Shown here: in pieces, positions 33,390 to 44,450 of the stretch
How the letters are laid out: every line of letters begins with the position of its first letter
Position numbering within the stretch: the stretch's first letter is position 1
Source: Lepraria neglecta
Taxonomy: Eukaryota > Ascomycota > Lecanoromycetes > Lecanorales > Stereocaulaceae
NCBI GenBank assembly: GCA_033220425.1
Contig: CM065653.1
Coordinates: 1,798,001-1,862,000 of the forward strand
Direction of reading: 5' to 3'
DNA length: 64,000 nt
Notes under the pieces: generated by a model
The model's input: only the letters and a program-made list of their open reading frames with translations
What the model was told of the DNA's origin: nothing
Databases searched by the model: none
Translations under genes and position numbers: made by a program

Positions 33390-35177
33390 TCAAACCTCGG
33401 AGTCCTCTGCAGCGTAGAGAGGAAATCGAATATAGTTATCAAACTCGTCCCATTTGAGAACAAGCAAATCGGGATCCTTGAGGAGCTTGCAATTAGCCTT
33501 GTGGCCTTTCTCGGTCCAGCCAGCTCCCTGACAGGCCTTATCGCACCCATATTAACATAACACGGGGAAGATTTTCAATGGCGGTCCTACCCTGTCACAA
33601 TACCAGAAAGACGAGCACTTGCCGCACTGTTTTAGAGAGGCTGCCTTCCTACCGCACCCGTGGCACATTCTGATACCATCAAGCTCTATTGAGAACTGTT
33701 GGACCTGGTCGTTCAACGCCAGCAACTCATGCAGTGACAGTGGAAAGATCTGCGTGACGTCGCGTTCTGTTAGCGAACATAAATCAAGCTTAATTATATA
33801 GATTGGCAATTGTTGTGGTACCTTGATCATCCGGGGATCCTCATGGCGGATACCGGGCTCACAAAACATAAATGCGTGACGTTGTGCGTAGAGAATTGCG
33901 ACCGTGTACCCCCTTTGAACCTGTGCAGGTGCCAATTCACTGCCTCGGCCATCGGTATAGAAGTACAGCGGAATTTTCCTGCCGTTAACATCCTTGATCT
34001 CCATCTGCAGACGAAGGAGCGTGGCGAAATCCGCAATCTCGCCTAAGAAGCACCAATGGCGTCGCGGTCGGTAAGTAACCATGTCGCTGCTCTCATAGAA
34101 GTCCAGATCAACGTCGTTCTCGTCTGGGAGGTCAATGAACCCGGGGAAGGTCGCGTGGCTCCGAAGATCCGCCAGCTGTCCTGGGTGTTTTGGCTTCTCC
34201 CTCTTCCAAAGCCAGTCTTCGAAGTCGCTCGGTTCAAGTCCGCGTGGGGCTACATCCACTGTCGTCCTCCACTTCATTGAAAGTCCGTATAGCTTGTGCT
34301 TCGAGGGTTCCCGTGCTAGAGTTCCATGCTCAATCACTTCCATGATGTCCCCGCCAAGGGCCGTCCACCACCCAGACACCGCCCTCTCTGCGAAGATACG
34401 TCCTCTTCCCAAGTCGCCATTGGCGATAACGATCTGAGCGGCATCGAGAAAGGCCCGCGGCAGACCGGCGTCATCTGATCCTTGCTTGTTATAGAGACGG
34501 ACCTGTTGATCAATGTAGTAGAGGGACCGTAGTGGGGATGACAAAATCCCCTCTATGCCCCCTCTGCCGATGAGACCTTCCAACCGGTAAATCTCATCCA
34601 ATCTCCTATCACTTTCCTGGCTCTGCTCTAGCGGTAAGGAGCAGAGACGGTATAAATATATAAAGCCGAACTTTGCCTGAAGAGCCTCGTTTCGGGCTTC
34701 GCGGTTCTTATGGACGCCTAAGTAGTATATTGTGATCTCTTCGCCTTTATAAATGTCTCTTAAAACATAGACCGTGTGTCGTTTAATGTTCCCGTTCCAG
34801 TTCTTCTGTGCGTTGTTATCGCAGGCGTGGTTGATACGGCACGCTTCGAGGAAGATTCCTCCTTCACTTCCGTTGGTTTTAATAGGGAGGGCGTTTGTTC
34901 GGACGATCCCGAGATACTGCTCGGCAGTATTCCTATATACGTGGATGTTGTGTATAGAGAGGAAGGCTCGCCGCTGGTATTCGCTCAGGGCATCGACTTG
35001 CTGGCAGATAGATATCCGTAGCTGTTCACTGTCCGGTTTATTACGAGGAACTGTAATGATGGGCTCTTCGGAAAGAATTCGCGTGCCCTTGGAGATCTTT
35101 TCGATTGCGACGAGACCTTTTCCTTTTCCCGGCACATCCCGCAAGGCGTATATAGGATTGCCTGTCGTGCTTTGCAT
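33390..35177 (-). CDS. SET-domain protein with C-terminal MYND zinc finger
   Basis: ATG 35177 is the only sensible start. The N-terminal SET domain has GKGKGLVAIEKISKGTRILS, the RINHACDNNA motif that binds cofactor, and GEEITIYYLG. After a long middle region the protein ends in a MYND finger: CHGCGRKA...CGKCSSFWYC, completed over a 54-bp intron (33590-33537, GTAGGA) by ACQGAGWTEKGHKANC. The last exon ends at TGA 33390. A second intron of 72 bp (33821-33750: GTACCA, branch GCTAAC, CAG) is likely; it has no stop and would otherwise add 24 unrelated residues. The post-SET region reads FIYLYRLC where the family has Cys residues, suggesting lost zinc ligands. It probably binds or methylates protein lysines, but the substrate is unknown. 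The gene is divergent from the one at 35355. Confidence 0.8.
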
Positions 35178-35354
35178 TTTTACCTCCTCTTCCTATCATT
35201 TCGACAAATCGAGAAAGTGAGCTTGGGGGGTTAGGGGAGGCGCTAATTTAGCATGAACCTTGTCAGGCCTACTATCTTCTTTCTAACCCCCTCACACCTT
35301 GATCTAAGCCAGCGTCTATAGAAAGATATCTCCTGCCCTCTTATTCCAATCGAT

Positions 35355-37194
35355 ATGGCCCGCGGTCAAGGAAAACCAAACATCAAGAAGAATGGGCGGC
35401 AACCTCTCGCACTAAAGGATCAAGGTGGAGTACTCAGAGTCTATACTGCGTATTTGAGCTGACCGTCTGTAGGGAAGCAGCCTCAAGGTATCAGCAAACA
35501 ACAAGCCGTTCGCAAAAGCGCACGCCTTCAAGCAATACGACCTCGCAAGCAATCTACATCCAAGAGCAATCTCGTTCGAGAAATCCAAATACTGCCTTCC
35601 CCACTACACAGCAGCAACATCGCTATAGACAGTACGGTATATTCCTCCATTGCACCTCATGCCCCGTCATACCACTGACCTGATCGAGGCCTCACAACGT
35701 CCACAGGTCCTCTACAAACTCTCAAAGTCCTATTAGAAACGGAAACGAGGGCACGAAGCTGGGTATTCCTATCCCTAAGACCGAGACCGGCCTCCTTCGA
35801 AGCGACTGAGAACCTCGCCTTCAAGCTGCACTGCTGAGGAAAGAGTAGCCAGCGACACCAGCGAGAAGAACGTTAATCCGCTCGAGTATTAGACCCGGAC
35901 CGAAAGGTGGCCTAAGGAATACTTCGAATACAACAGCTAGGTCAGGGAAGGCCTTAAACAGGACAGCTGGCTGGAGGAACAAATGGAATATTCGACCTAG
36001 GTTATCCAGTACGTAGAGATTAATGGAAATAGGTACCCACGTCCTATTAAGAAAGTTCTGACCTCGCTCCGTCGCAAATAATCGGATTCAAGCTTAACTA
36101 GCTCTAGCGACCAAAAGAAAAGGGATAGTAAAAGTGTTGCATACCGAGATACACGTTATACTACGTTACTTGAAGGTAAAGAGAGCTATATAAAGGAGTC
36201 CTATCCAGGTGTAACAGAGGCGAGCCTAACTTGGTGCAAAACATTATTAAACTCAGAGCAGGCAGTCCCGAAAGATTCTCTGTTTCGAGACGATATATTT
36301 AAGATAATATGTGACAAAGTACAGGATAAGAACGAAGCTCGAGTTATCCGCAGTATAACCCCGTACATTATACCCTCAGTTGAGGATCTGGAGACATTAG
36401 GTGCTACGTATCTCGAACATCTGATTGAAGGTGTCAATGAAGGCTGGATAGGCAGCATACCAGTGGAGGGTCCACGGCCGCAACCGGATTACTCTGTTGG
36501 ATTCAGACGATCCGCATTTACCGACGAGCAGCTCAACAAGCTTGATCCACTCATCGGTAGCGTCTATGAGAACTCCTTTTTCGTCGCCACCTACCGGATA
36601 TATTTTCCCTTCCTCACCTGCGAGGTCAAGTGCGGCGCGGCAGCGCTGGACGTCGCCGACCGACAGAACGCTCACAGTACGACTGTTGCTGTAAAAGGTG
36701 TCGTCGAACTCTACAGGGCTGTGAAACGCGAGAAAGAGCTTCACCGGGAAATTCTTGCCTTTTCGGTCTCGCACGATCACAGGTCGGTGAGAATCTATGG
36801 CCATTACGCTATCATCGAGGAAGACAACACCACCTTCTATCGCCACCCTATTCGTACATTTGACTTCACCGAACAAGATGGGAAAGAGAAGTGGACGGCT
36901 TACAAGTTTACGAAGAATGTCTACGATATATGGATGCCGCTTCACATCAAGAGAATCTGCTCGGCCATCGATGATTTGCCGCCTGATATCGATTTCGACC
37001 TCTCACAGTCAGCTTCTTTCTCGCAGTCTGGACTTCTGAGTTCTCAGCAATCAAACGCCGAGTCCACATTTATGGGGGAAGATGACAGTCAATCAAGCCT
37101 TGTGGGCTCGCAAGAAGTTACACCGAACACCTCCTTTACTCAAGCTACCGAGCGAGCATCCAAGAAGCCAAGGAATCAGCGTGCTACGGGTTAG
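35355..37194 (+). pseudogene. DUF7924-type fungal protein gene, 5' half RIP-damaged
   Basis: ATG 35355 (MARGQGKPNIKKNGRQ) starts the reading, and an intron probably ends at about 35491. In the frame leading to the conserved domain, stops of the CAA/CAG>TAA/TAG and CGA>TGA type occur between about 35700 and 36080. The C-terminal domain is then open from about 36120 to TAG 37194: RRSAFTDEQL, YFPFLTCEVKCGAAALD, ADRQNAHS, REILAFSVSHDH, and TAYKFTKNVYDIW. That block is the hallmark of a common fungal domain (DUF7924), with a Glu-x-Lys core (CEVKCG) reminiscent of nuclease folds. The damage is limited to the 5' half, so a truncated protein from 36463 is possible but unlikely. Confidence 0.65.
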
Positions 37195-37538
37195 CAGCGA
37201 ATGTCAAAGGCAGGAGGCCGTACGATCTCAAGTAGTTTCAGGAAGCGTTTTCGAAGCAATAGTTATGATTGTCATTAATGACTTGAGTCACATGCAAAGC
37301 GGCGCATCTCCTTCTTGCCGATTCTGAGGCTTGGGGTGAGTTCTTGCGCGCATCATCGAGATGCCTCATGCTCAGATGTGTCTGCGAAGTTGCCCGTGTT
37401 GAAGGACCAAGGCATCTGCTGGGACCGTGTAAATGATGGCCGGATTGGGGGAGGAGTTGTTGGTTGCGATAATGGCCTTGTTCGCGCAATAACTTCATAA
37501 GCACTAGCAGGGAAGGCACAGAATGCTATCAATCGCAA

Positions 37539-38444
37539 TTAATCATAGTCTGAATCGTTCTTCCAATAGGGATCGCGTCTTCTCCTGTGATATTCTTCCA
37601 ACCACTGCTCTTCCTCCTCCCGCTGCGTCTCCCGCTCATCAATGAGGGACTGCTCATTGTCATATGCCTGGCAGTCTTCTTCATTGTCAAATTCAGCTCG
37701 ATCATCCAGAGAGATCCATTTTTTCTTGGGGAGTTTTGTGACCTTGACAGTCCATCCGTAGTTGTGCATCTTTTTCGTCAAATCATCGCTTGGATCCTGT
37801 TCGGGGTACACCTCGAAATTGATAACAATCTCTTTGAGGGAAGGAATATTCTTGAAGTAAGTGTCGAGTAAATTTAACGCTTCTGCTGCGATTGGCGAAT
37901 CGCTAAGTGCGTAGTTCTCGCAATCTGGTGAAACCAACAGTTCGAGAGTCCTTATGCTTGTACAGGTATCTCGGACGAGATCTAGATTTTTAACATGCGC
38001 TTTGTGAAGCCTAGCGCTATCGGGCTGGGGATAGTTGAAGGTAGGGAAGGGAATGCAGATATGGCGAACATGGCTTGCTTGGGATCCGATTTGGTGAAGG
38101 AATGGGGCGATGTGGGCGCTGTCCGTGGCAGACGGTGTGGAGGTGAATACTTCAGGGAATTGGAAGCGATTATTGGAATAGAGTAGTGTGTTGGCTTCGC
38201 TGTACATCCTCTTATTGATACGGAGAAGAGCTGGACACAGCCCGTCCCTTTTGGACCGAAAGAGTGGCGGTGACGAAGGGCCATAGTCAGCTACAAAGAC
38301 GATCGGTTCTGAGAGAACGAGGAGTTCTGAGTAGATCTTGAGCCGGATCTCACGGGCGATGTCGAAGATATTCATATGTGGTTTATGGTTGATTGATTGA
38401 TTGATTCCATTAACCCATGTAGTCGGCCTCGGCGGGCCCACCAT
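37539..38444 (-). CDS. Fungal 2EXR/F-box-like conserved protein
   Basis: One exon encodes up to 301 residues. The ATG at 38444 and an in-frame ATG at 38375 are both possible. I favour 38375, because homologous proteins usually begin close to the MNIFDIAREIRLKIYSELL segment. The core shows LCPALLRINKRMYSEANTLLYSNNRFQFP, the pattern of a big ascomycete family with an N-terminal F-box-like (2EXR) helix and no known enzyme motif. The C-terminus is strongly acidic and charged (QREEEEQWLEEYHRRRRD). No defects are visible. It could act in protein interaction or degradation; that is inference. Confidence 0.7.
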   Translation of the reverse strand: MVGPPRPTTWVNGINQSINHKPHMNIFDIAREIRLKIYSELLVLSEPIVFVADYGPSSPPLFRSKRDGLCPALLRINKRMYSEANTLLYSNNRFQFPEVFTSTPSATDSAHIAPFLHQIGSQASHVRHICIPFPTFNYPQPDSARLHKAHVKNLDLVRDTCTSIRTLELLVSPDCENYALSDSPIAAEALNLLDTYFKNIPSLKEIVINFEVYPEQDPSDDLTKKMHNYGWTVKVTKLPKKKWISLDDRAEFDNEEDCQAYDNEQSLIDERETQREEEEQWLEEYHRRRRDPYWKNDSDYD

Positions 38445-38911
38445 GCGGGTGACTAAGCTATTTACTAAAGATATCAGCCAATTACGTTGCTCGCCGGTCC
38501 CAGAATAGCAAATATGAGGCCGAATCCTTGGTGTTTTCCATCATATAGTTCCATTGAGTAAGAGCACACCTGTTGATGTACACCCCACTGCCTTAGTTGC
38601 CTCTGTATATGTGGTTTATGGTGTTTTGAATATTTGAATATGTGGCCGCAGGGCGCAATTGCGCTAACCGAATTAGGCTTTAGGACTAAGGGTTTGGCCC
38701 TTGGAGCCGCCCCCAGAGTTTGTCGTTAGGGGGATCACCGGTCGCGCGCGACGATCACCCAGGTCGCGCGACATTAAGGCGGCGCTCACCCGACGCCCGA
38801 TGGGGGGTGAGGCCGGGGCAGATTTCTGTCATCTTGGCATCAAAAGTGCCGAAATGTTGGAGCACACATTCGCAGCATCATCGATCTCATAACTACTACA
38901 ACGTCGCCAAC
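38445..38911. other. Divergent intergenic region of the 2EXR-like gene and bL21m
   Basis: It contains two GC-rich blocks with GCGCGCGACGATCACC and CGCGCGACATTAAGG around 38740-38790 and no gene. It presumably holds the promoter of the mitoribosomal protein gene that follows. Confidence 0.5.
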
Positions 38912-39625
38912 ATGTTCAGCCGAAGCCTACGACGGGCATGCCTTCAACTGCCTTCACCTAATGTCACCCTTCCACCGACATTCCTCTTCCCCCTCCGCGC
39001 CCACCTAACAACATCAACAACCACAACGGAGCCAAAGCCACCAGAATCCGCCTTCAACCACCTCCCCTTAAAACAAACACCAACCTACACCATCCCCACG
39101 CCCTCACAACCACCCCCTTTACCACGAAAACAGCCCCATCTCTCCACCCGATCGCCCCTCCCACCACCGACAAACCAGAATTTAGATCTCCTCCCCCTCC
39201 TCGTCGCCCAACCCCCCCACTACATCCTCGCCCACATCCACTCCCGCCCCTACCTCCTCACAATGGGCGACATGCTCCGCCTCCCCTTCCACATGCCGCT
39301 CGCTCCCCCCGGCACCGTTCTCCGACTAAACCGCGCAAGTATGCTTGGAAGCAGGGATTATACGTACAGGGGCGATCCGTGGGTCGATGAGTCACGGTTT
39401 TTACTGAGGGTAGTGGTTGTGGGAGTGGAGGGGGAGCCGTTACGGGTGGTGGAGAAGACGAAGAGGAGGAATAGGCGGGTTAGGAGGGTTAAGACTAAGG
39501 GGAGGTTTACGGTTTTGAGGGTTAGTGAGTTGAGGGTGGTGCCGGAGGGAGAAACTGTGCAGGGAAAGAAGGAGCTGGAGGGGGATGAATTGGAGGAAGA
39601 TGTGGAGGCGCTAGTGAAGGAGTAG
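38912..39625 (+). CDS. MRPL49: Mitochondrial large-subunit ribosomal protein bL21m
   Basis: ATG 38912 is in good context and opens MFSRSLRRACLQLPS, an Arg-rich mitochondrial targeting sequence. A low-complexity Pro/Thr region follows, then the bL21 domain: YILAHIHSRPYLLTMGD, RLPFHMPLAPPGTVLRLNRAS, LGSRDYTYRGDPW and KTKRRNRRVRRVKTKGRFTVLRV. The total is 237 residues and one exon. It is a structural component of the mitoribosome large subunit near the exit side; yeast Mrpl49 is the homolog. The longer upstream frame (from 38720) starts with a non-ATG codon and is not used. The gene is convergent with MPS1. Confidence 0.93.
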   Translation: MFSRSLRRACLQLPSPNVTLPPTFLFPLRAHLTTSTTTTEPKPPESAFNHLPLKQTPTYTIPTPSQPPPLPRKQPHLSTRSPLPPPTNQNLDLLPLLVAQPPHYILAHIHSRPYLLTMGDMLRLPFHMPLAPPGTVLRLNRASMLGSRDYTYRGDPWVDESRFLLRVVVVGVEGEPLRVVEKTKRRNRRVRRVKTKGRFTVLRVSELRVVPEGETVQGKKELEGDELEEDVEALVKE

Positions 39626-40149
39626 AGCGGGGAAGGTGGATGATCAACGCCGCGAGGAGGATGGAATTGTACAGGTGTCCAAGGGGCGCTATGCTGGGTG
39701 AGTCGACTATCGGAAGTTGGGCGTCGCTACTCAATTGAGCAAGCAAAGGCATTTGGACGATGGCTGAGAGCAGAGTTGAGGCGAAGTCGGGATGGAACGC
39801 CCAGAATTGGGCGCAAAACCTACTGCATGAGCAACTTCTAGGCCTACCAGTGCTCCAGGGTACCAGCGACAAAAGATGAGATCGTTGAAGCAGAGCCTGG
39901 ACTTGAATAGATGTTGACAATTACAATAAGGAGGGTATCAATGTGATATAAGTATCTACAAACGCTCAACATCAAACCGAAAGCTCATCCAACCCTTTCA
40001 GAAATCCAATCCGAACTTCTGAATACCCCATTGAATGCTAATGCCCGCTCAAATGCCCGAAGAGAAGAAGACTCGTGCCTCGTAACCAAGTTCTAATGCT
40101 TTTACCTAAACAGAAAAGCGGACGATGAGCCCCCTCCGACAAGCCTCCT
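39626..40149. other. Convergent 3' intergenic region
   Basis: It lies between the stop codons of bL21m and MPS1. No gene is supported and it probably holds both 3' UTRs. Confidence 0.6.
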
Positions 40150-42750
40150 CTAATACGCCCGCCCTTCCTCAACAGCAGCCTTGATACTAGCAAAGAACTT
40201 CCCAGGCCAGGTGGCCAATTCCACGTCGCTTGGCATTCCTCTGTCCTTGATGTGCCGTATCATATTGGACTGCATCCGCTCGATCAGCTCCTCGCTCACC
40301 TCCACCTTCTTCCGTGCCGCTGCACTAGGATACAGGAACGGATCTCCGTAGGCCAAAAGATGGTCTACCGTCGGACGTTGGGCTGCATTTCGATTCAGGC
40401 AGCTTCGGAGAGTTCTAATAATACAGCTAGGCACCTCCACGCCGCCAACGCCATTTTCTGCGAATGCGATGACATGGTTTGGATTGGGGATAGCCATAAT
40501 CCGTTGCACCTGGTTTGTAATGTGGGCGAAAGGTGGTTTGCCATAGACCATCTGGTAGAGAATGCAGCCTAAGGTCCATACGTCGCTGGGCTTTCCTATC
40601 TTCATCATCTTGCCAGCGCTTGCTGGGAGCCCGTTGCCGGCATTGGAGTCCATCAGCATCTCAGGAGACATGTAATTTGGAGTTCCGACATGCTGCTCTC
40701 GATGCACATTGACAGTATCATTCGCGATGGCGCCTGAAATGCCGAAGTCTATGAGCTTCAATCTGCCTTTCGTGATGAGAAAGTTTGCTGGCTTCAGATC
40801 CGAGTGAACAATGTCGAATCGGTGGACTGCCTGCACACATTCAAGCATCTCTTTCCAATAGTAACGAGTAAAGGTTTCGTCGAACATTGCATCTTCCGCG
40901 TTGAGCTGAAGAGTGAGGACTTTGTTCAGATCAGACTCGCCCATCTCCATCAGGACACTGAGGGTTTGCCGTTCTTCGTTGATTTCCCAGTCTAAAAGAC
41001 TGACTACTCTTTCGACATTCGCCAGCTTTCGAAGAAGATCGATCTCGCCTTTGAAGCCACGGACAGCGAGCTCATCTTGGTCTTCAAGCGTGACTCGTTT
41101 CAGGGCAAAGACTCTGTAATTCTCAGCCATCACTCGGTACACTTTCGAACTGCCTCCCCGCCCGATGCAATCCATTCGCGTGAACAGCTTGCCATTAACA
41201 GAAATGTAATTCCGTTTCTTCTTTTGTGACGCCGACGCTGCACCTGCAGGCGCAGTAGCCGTCTCCAACATCGTCATTTTTGGCGGTGGTGGTGCCGGTC
41301 GATGGGGCGTGTTCTGACTTCGAGCAGCCAAAGGAGGTCTTGCTGGTGATACAGTAACAGGTGTCTGGACAATCATCTTTTCGTCGGACATGACGCTGAA
41401 CTTTTGCTTTTTCAGTAGAGCCGAGCCATTGGTCTTGTTTCGTTTGAAAGTTGGCGGAGGATCGTTCTCCTGATCGAAGCGTGAAGGCAATGGAGGTAAT
41501 GGTGGTACTTTGAAGATCGGCTGGACTAGTTTCCCTGACGACCCTTCGTGATCGGAAAACAATGATGGTTTGGGCTTACTCTCTGCAGTCTCAGGTACAA
41601 GCGGTTGCAGTGGCTCTTTGTGACTCGGGATTGGGCTGCCATCAATCACACTTGCCTGACTCTGAAATCGGACATGAGGCGGCCGTCCATGCTGTGGCGA
41701 TTTTGGCGGATTCTCAGCGCTGTCTATACCCTTGGACGAGGCGCTGGCTGCTTCAAGTGCCGGCGAACTAGCCCGAATGCCTGCTGATGCTTGCTGTCCT
41801 CCTGCCGATGATAGAGCATCCTCCTGAATCGGGCTTTGATCCTCCTCACTTTGCCTCCTTTTCATTCCTCTCCTCGCCGGACCGCTTAGATATCGTCCAG
41901 TAGGTACCTTTCCCACTCTTTTGATGCGTAGAGAGGACTGAGCACCGGTCTCCTCTCCTTTCGTCTTGTTTATTGAAAGGTTGCCCATTTCCACGATTGC
42001 TTCATTGATGCCGGAGTGTTCTCGCGATCTTGATGCAGGCTCCATTTGCGCTTCGGACCCAGCTGATGAAGCTTTGGCCGTGCGTGGTTCCTCAGCCTCA
42101 GTGGATGCATTGCCAGATTTGCCCAATGGAGAATTTGTCGTATAGCTCCGTCCTCGAGGCGCAGGTGTGACGAAATCGCGCTCGATTAGCGGGGACTTGG
42201 GATCTGAGACCTGCGTATAGATCAAATCCTGGTTTCCGGCAGCAGGAGATGAATTCCCGTTAAACGTAGAGGCCGTTTTTCGCAGCTTTGAGGGTGCCAC
42301 AAAACTCGCAGGTAGCCGTACAATCCTTGGGCTCCCAGATCGCGACGAAGCAGGAGAAACCGTCCGTTGCCGTAGGCTCGCCCCGAGAGTGATTGGACTT
42401 GTTCTCCTTGTTAGCCTGGCCGTCTCTTGCCTAACAGCTCCCTGTTGGCTCTCTTGTTTTTGCGACGGCGATGATCCTCCTATCATGGATGCTTCATCTC
42501 CCAACAGTGCTTTCACTCCTGCACTGAACTTCATAGGTGGTACAGGTATTTCATCGTCCGAGCTGTCGCCGATCGAGAACTTCCATGCTGGGGGTTGCGC
42601 AGATCCATTGTTTACTGACTGGGAAGCCAATGGAGCGCCTCGCTTTAGATTCGGTCTCGACGCTTGACTTCTGAAGTTCGCTCGCGACATGGGTCTTCCA
42701 GGAGGGTCATTGTAGCTTGCGCTGAAGGGAGTCGGAGATGCTGTTGCCAT
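40150..42750 (-). CDS. MPS1: MPS1/TTK-type spindle-checkpoint dual-specificity kinase
   Basis: A single 866-residue frame with ATG 42750. The first 520 residues are disordered and rich in Ser, Pro and basic residues. The kinase domain runs from about 525 to 820: IGRGGSSKVYRV (Gly loop), ALKRV (ATP Lys), VHSDLKPANFL (catalytic loop with the HSD variant typical of MPS1), LIDFGISG (DFG), and HVGTPNYMSPE. SDVWTLGCILYQMVYGKPPF follows in the C-lobe. The family links kinetochore attachment to the spindle assembly checkpoint and acts in spindle-pole duplication in yeast. Length fits fungal homologs. It is unlinked to the repeats and shows no defects, so it is a core gene. Confidence 0.93.
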   Translation of the reverse strand: MATASPTPFSASYNDPPGRPMSRANFRSQASRPNLKRGAPLASQSVNNGSAQPPAWKFSIGDSSDDEIPVPPMKFSAGVKALLGDEASMIGGSSPSQKQESQQGAVRQETARLTRRTSPITLGASLRQRTVSPASSRSGSPRIVRLPASFVAPSKLRKTASTFNGNSSPAAGNQDLIYTQVSDPKSPLIERDFVTPAPRGRSYTTNSPLGKSGNASTEAEEPRTAKASSAGSEAQMEPASRSREHSGINEAIVEMGNLSINKTKGEETGAQSSLRIKRVGKVPTGRYLSGPARRGMKRRQSEEDQSPIQEDALSSAGGQQASAGIRASSPALEAASASSKGIDSAENPPKSPQHGRPPHVRFQSQASVIDGSPIPSHKEPLQPLVPETAESKPKPSLFSDHEGSSGKLVQPIFKVPPLPPLPSRFDQENDPPPTFKRNKTNGSALLKKQKFSVMSDEKMIVQTPVTVSPARPPLAARSQNTPHRPAPPPPKMTMLETATAPAGAASASQKKKRNYISVNGKLFTRMDCIGRGGSSKVYRVMAENYRVFALKRVTLEDQDELAVRGFKGEIDLLRKLANVERVVSLLDWEINEERQTLSVLMEMGESDLNKVLTLQLNAEDAMFDETFTRYYWKEMLECVQAVHRFDIVHSDLKPANFLITKGRLKLIDFGISGAIANDTVNVHREQHVGTPNYMSPEMLMDSNAGNGLPASAGKMMKIGKPSDVWTLGCILYQMVYGKPPFAHITNQVQRIMAIPNPNHVIAFAENGVGGVEVPSCIIRTLRSCLNRNAAQRPTVDHLLAYGDPFLYPSAAARKKVEVSEELIERMQSNMIRHIKDRGMPSDVELATWPGKFFASIKAAVEEGRAY

Positions 42751-43141
42751 GCATTCGGGAATTGGCTATTGTGTAGCTCAGGCTATATCGCGCTCCTTAG
42801 CAACAGCAAAAAGCAAGCTATCTGGCAAAGCAATGGATGGTAGGTCGTTGGTAAGTGTAGAGCATTGTTCTGAAACTCGGGGAGTGTGAGAGCGCGCTGC
42901 GGCTCTTTCCGCTCGCGCCCACGTTGTTTATCATCGCCATCGCCATCGCCATGGCAACAACCCTGAGCCTGGATCTAGACTTCTCAACCCGTTTCACCGC
43001 TGAGATACCGGTTCTCCCAGAGCATGAATCCATGACTGTATCTATGTTACATCTATCTGTTACACTGACATCAAAGACAACGCTATGGTATATCGCTCTA
43101 ATAAGACTGACGCCGCCCATATGCGAAATGTATGTACATCT
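42751..43141. other. Intergenic, with a short CATCGC repeat
   Basis: It lies upstream of MPS1 and downstream of the PP2C gene. A short CATCGC triple repeat near 42930 is the only notable point. No gene is supported. Confidence 0.5.
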
Positions 43142-44406
43142 TCATGACTTGTCTCTCTCGTTTTTCACCACAATAGCAACGACGACACAAATGTCATCAA
43201 CTTTGCCACCATGATAGTTCTCGTCGGGATAACGCCTCTGTACCTCCTTGGCAAAAGGGCCATCTCGTCTAGTATTTATACTAGCTGCCTTTGCTTCGCC
43301 AACGATGTTCACAGCCAACAGTGTTTGCAGGGTATTCTCGTGTTGCTTTGGAAACCCGCCCTCTTGCGTCAGGTCATGTAGACTGTCAGAGACTTCGGTT
43401 CCATTATCTCCGGTCACCCAAGCGTTGAGGCTCGTCATCTGCCGACTCACAATCTTGAGCAACTCAAGCTGGCTCAGGTTGTCCCAAACGCCATCCGTCG
43501 CGAAGATCAGGACGTCGCCATGGCGTACCTGATGACTGGTATCGTTTGAGTCTGCAGGAGAATCGCTCAACTGCTTTCCGCCTAATAGTCGAGTCAATGC
43601 GAGGATCTTCGGTGGCACTACGGAAAGCTGATAAGGAGTATTGAACGCATGGGTTTGAGGGTTGGAGAAGTGGTGGACCGCATTCAGCCGTAGCTGTATG
43701 AAACCAGAGTCACCGAGACTGTAGACATAAAATGAGCATATTCCGCCAAAGCTTTATACGCACAGACTCACTTGGCTACTTGCAGAGTTCCATCGTGACT
43801 CCCAACAGCGATACAAGCAGTACTACCTCCGCCTTCAATTTTGCCATCCTTGACAATCCCGTTGTAGGCATTCTGCAGTAACGTTTGTGGTGGAAGATAT
43901 CTCTTCTCTGAATATAGTGCTTCTTTCACAATTCTTGCTATCCATTGACATAAGCCATGCGAGAAATGTGCAGAGTCGATCCCAGAGTCAGACCATCCTC
44001 CCACACCATCGGCTACTCCGAATGCCACATTGTTTCCATTGGCAGCTCCACTAATGAAAAAGGCATCTTGGCCGCTCTTCGGCAGTCCTGTGTAGAATTC
44101 TTTTCCTGGAGTGACCGGCAGGTCGGACTTGAAGTTGAAGCTATCTTCTTTGGGGTTGAAGCGGCGGTCTTTGGCGGAGAAAGAAGCCCCAATCCGATAG
44201 GAAAATGTAGGATCAGGCGATGATTGTAAAGACGTGGAGACCGAGAAAAAGCGCTTAGCTAGTCCTGGAGGATAGCCCCAAAGGATAGTAGGAGAATAGG
44301 TCTGCGGTCTAAGGATTCTCTGCAAGTGAGACAGGGCGTAAGGGCATGCTGAGTATCGTAGGATCGGTGTACTGGACAGTAAGCTCGAATTTCTCAGTGG
44401 ACGCAT
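43142..44406 (-). CDS. PTC7: PTC7-like mitochondrial PP2C phosphatase
   Basis: Two exons. The true ATG is at 44406, since the longer frame begins with TTG. A basic mitochondrial presequence (MRPLRNSSLLSSTP) precedes the PP2C domain. The metal-site and family motifs are GQDAFFI, FGVADGVGGW and GGSTACIA, then after a 53-bp intron (43771-43719, GTGAGT...ACAG) NLGDSGFIQLR, and DVLIFATDGVWDNLS and DDICVVVAIVV near the end. The DGVGGW and DGVWDNL forms are typical of PTC7/azr1, Mn/Mg-dependent Ser/Thr phosphatases of mitochondria, with yeast Ptc7 acting on coenzyme Q synthesis. The C-terminus is complete (KNERDKS). Confidence 0.9.
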
Positions 44407-44450
44407 GCTGGAGGAAGCTATTCTATGCAGATGCGAGTAGTAAAACAGCC

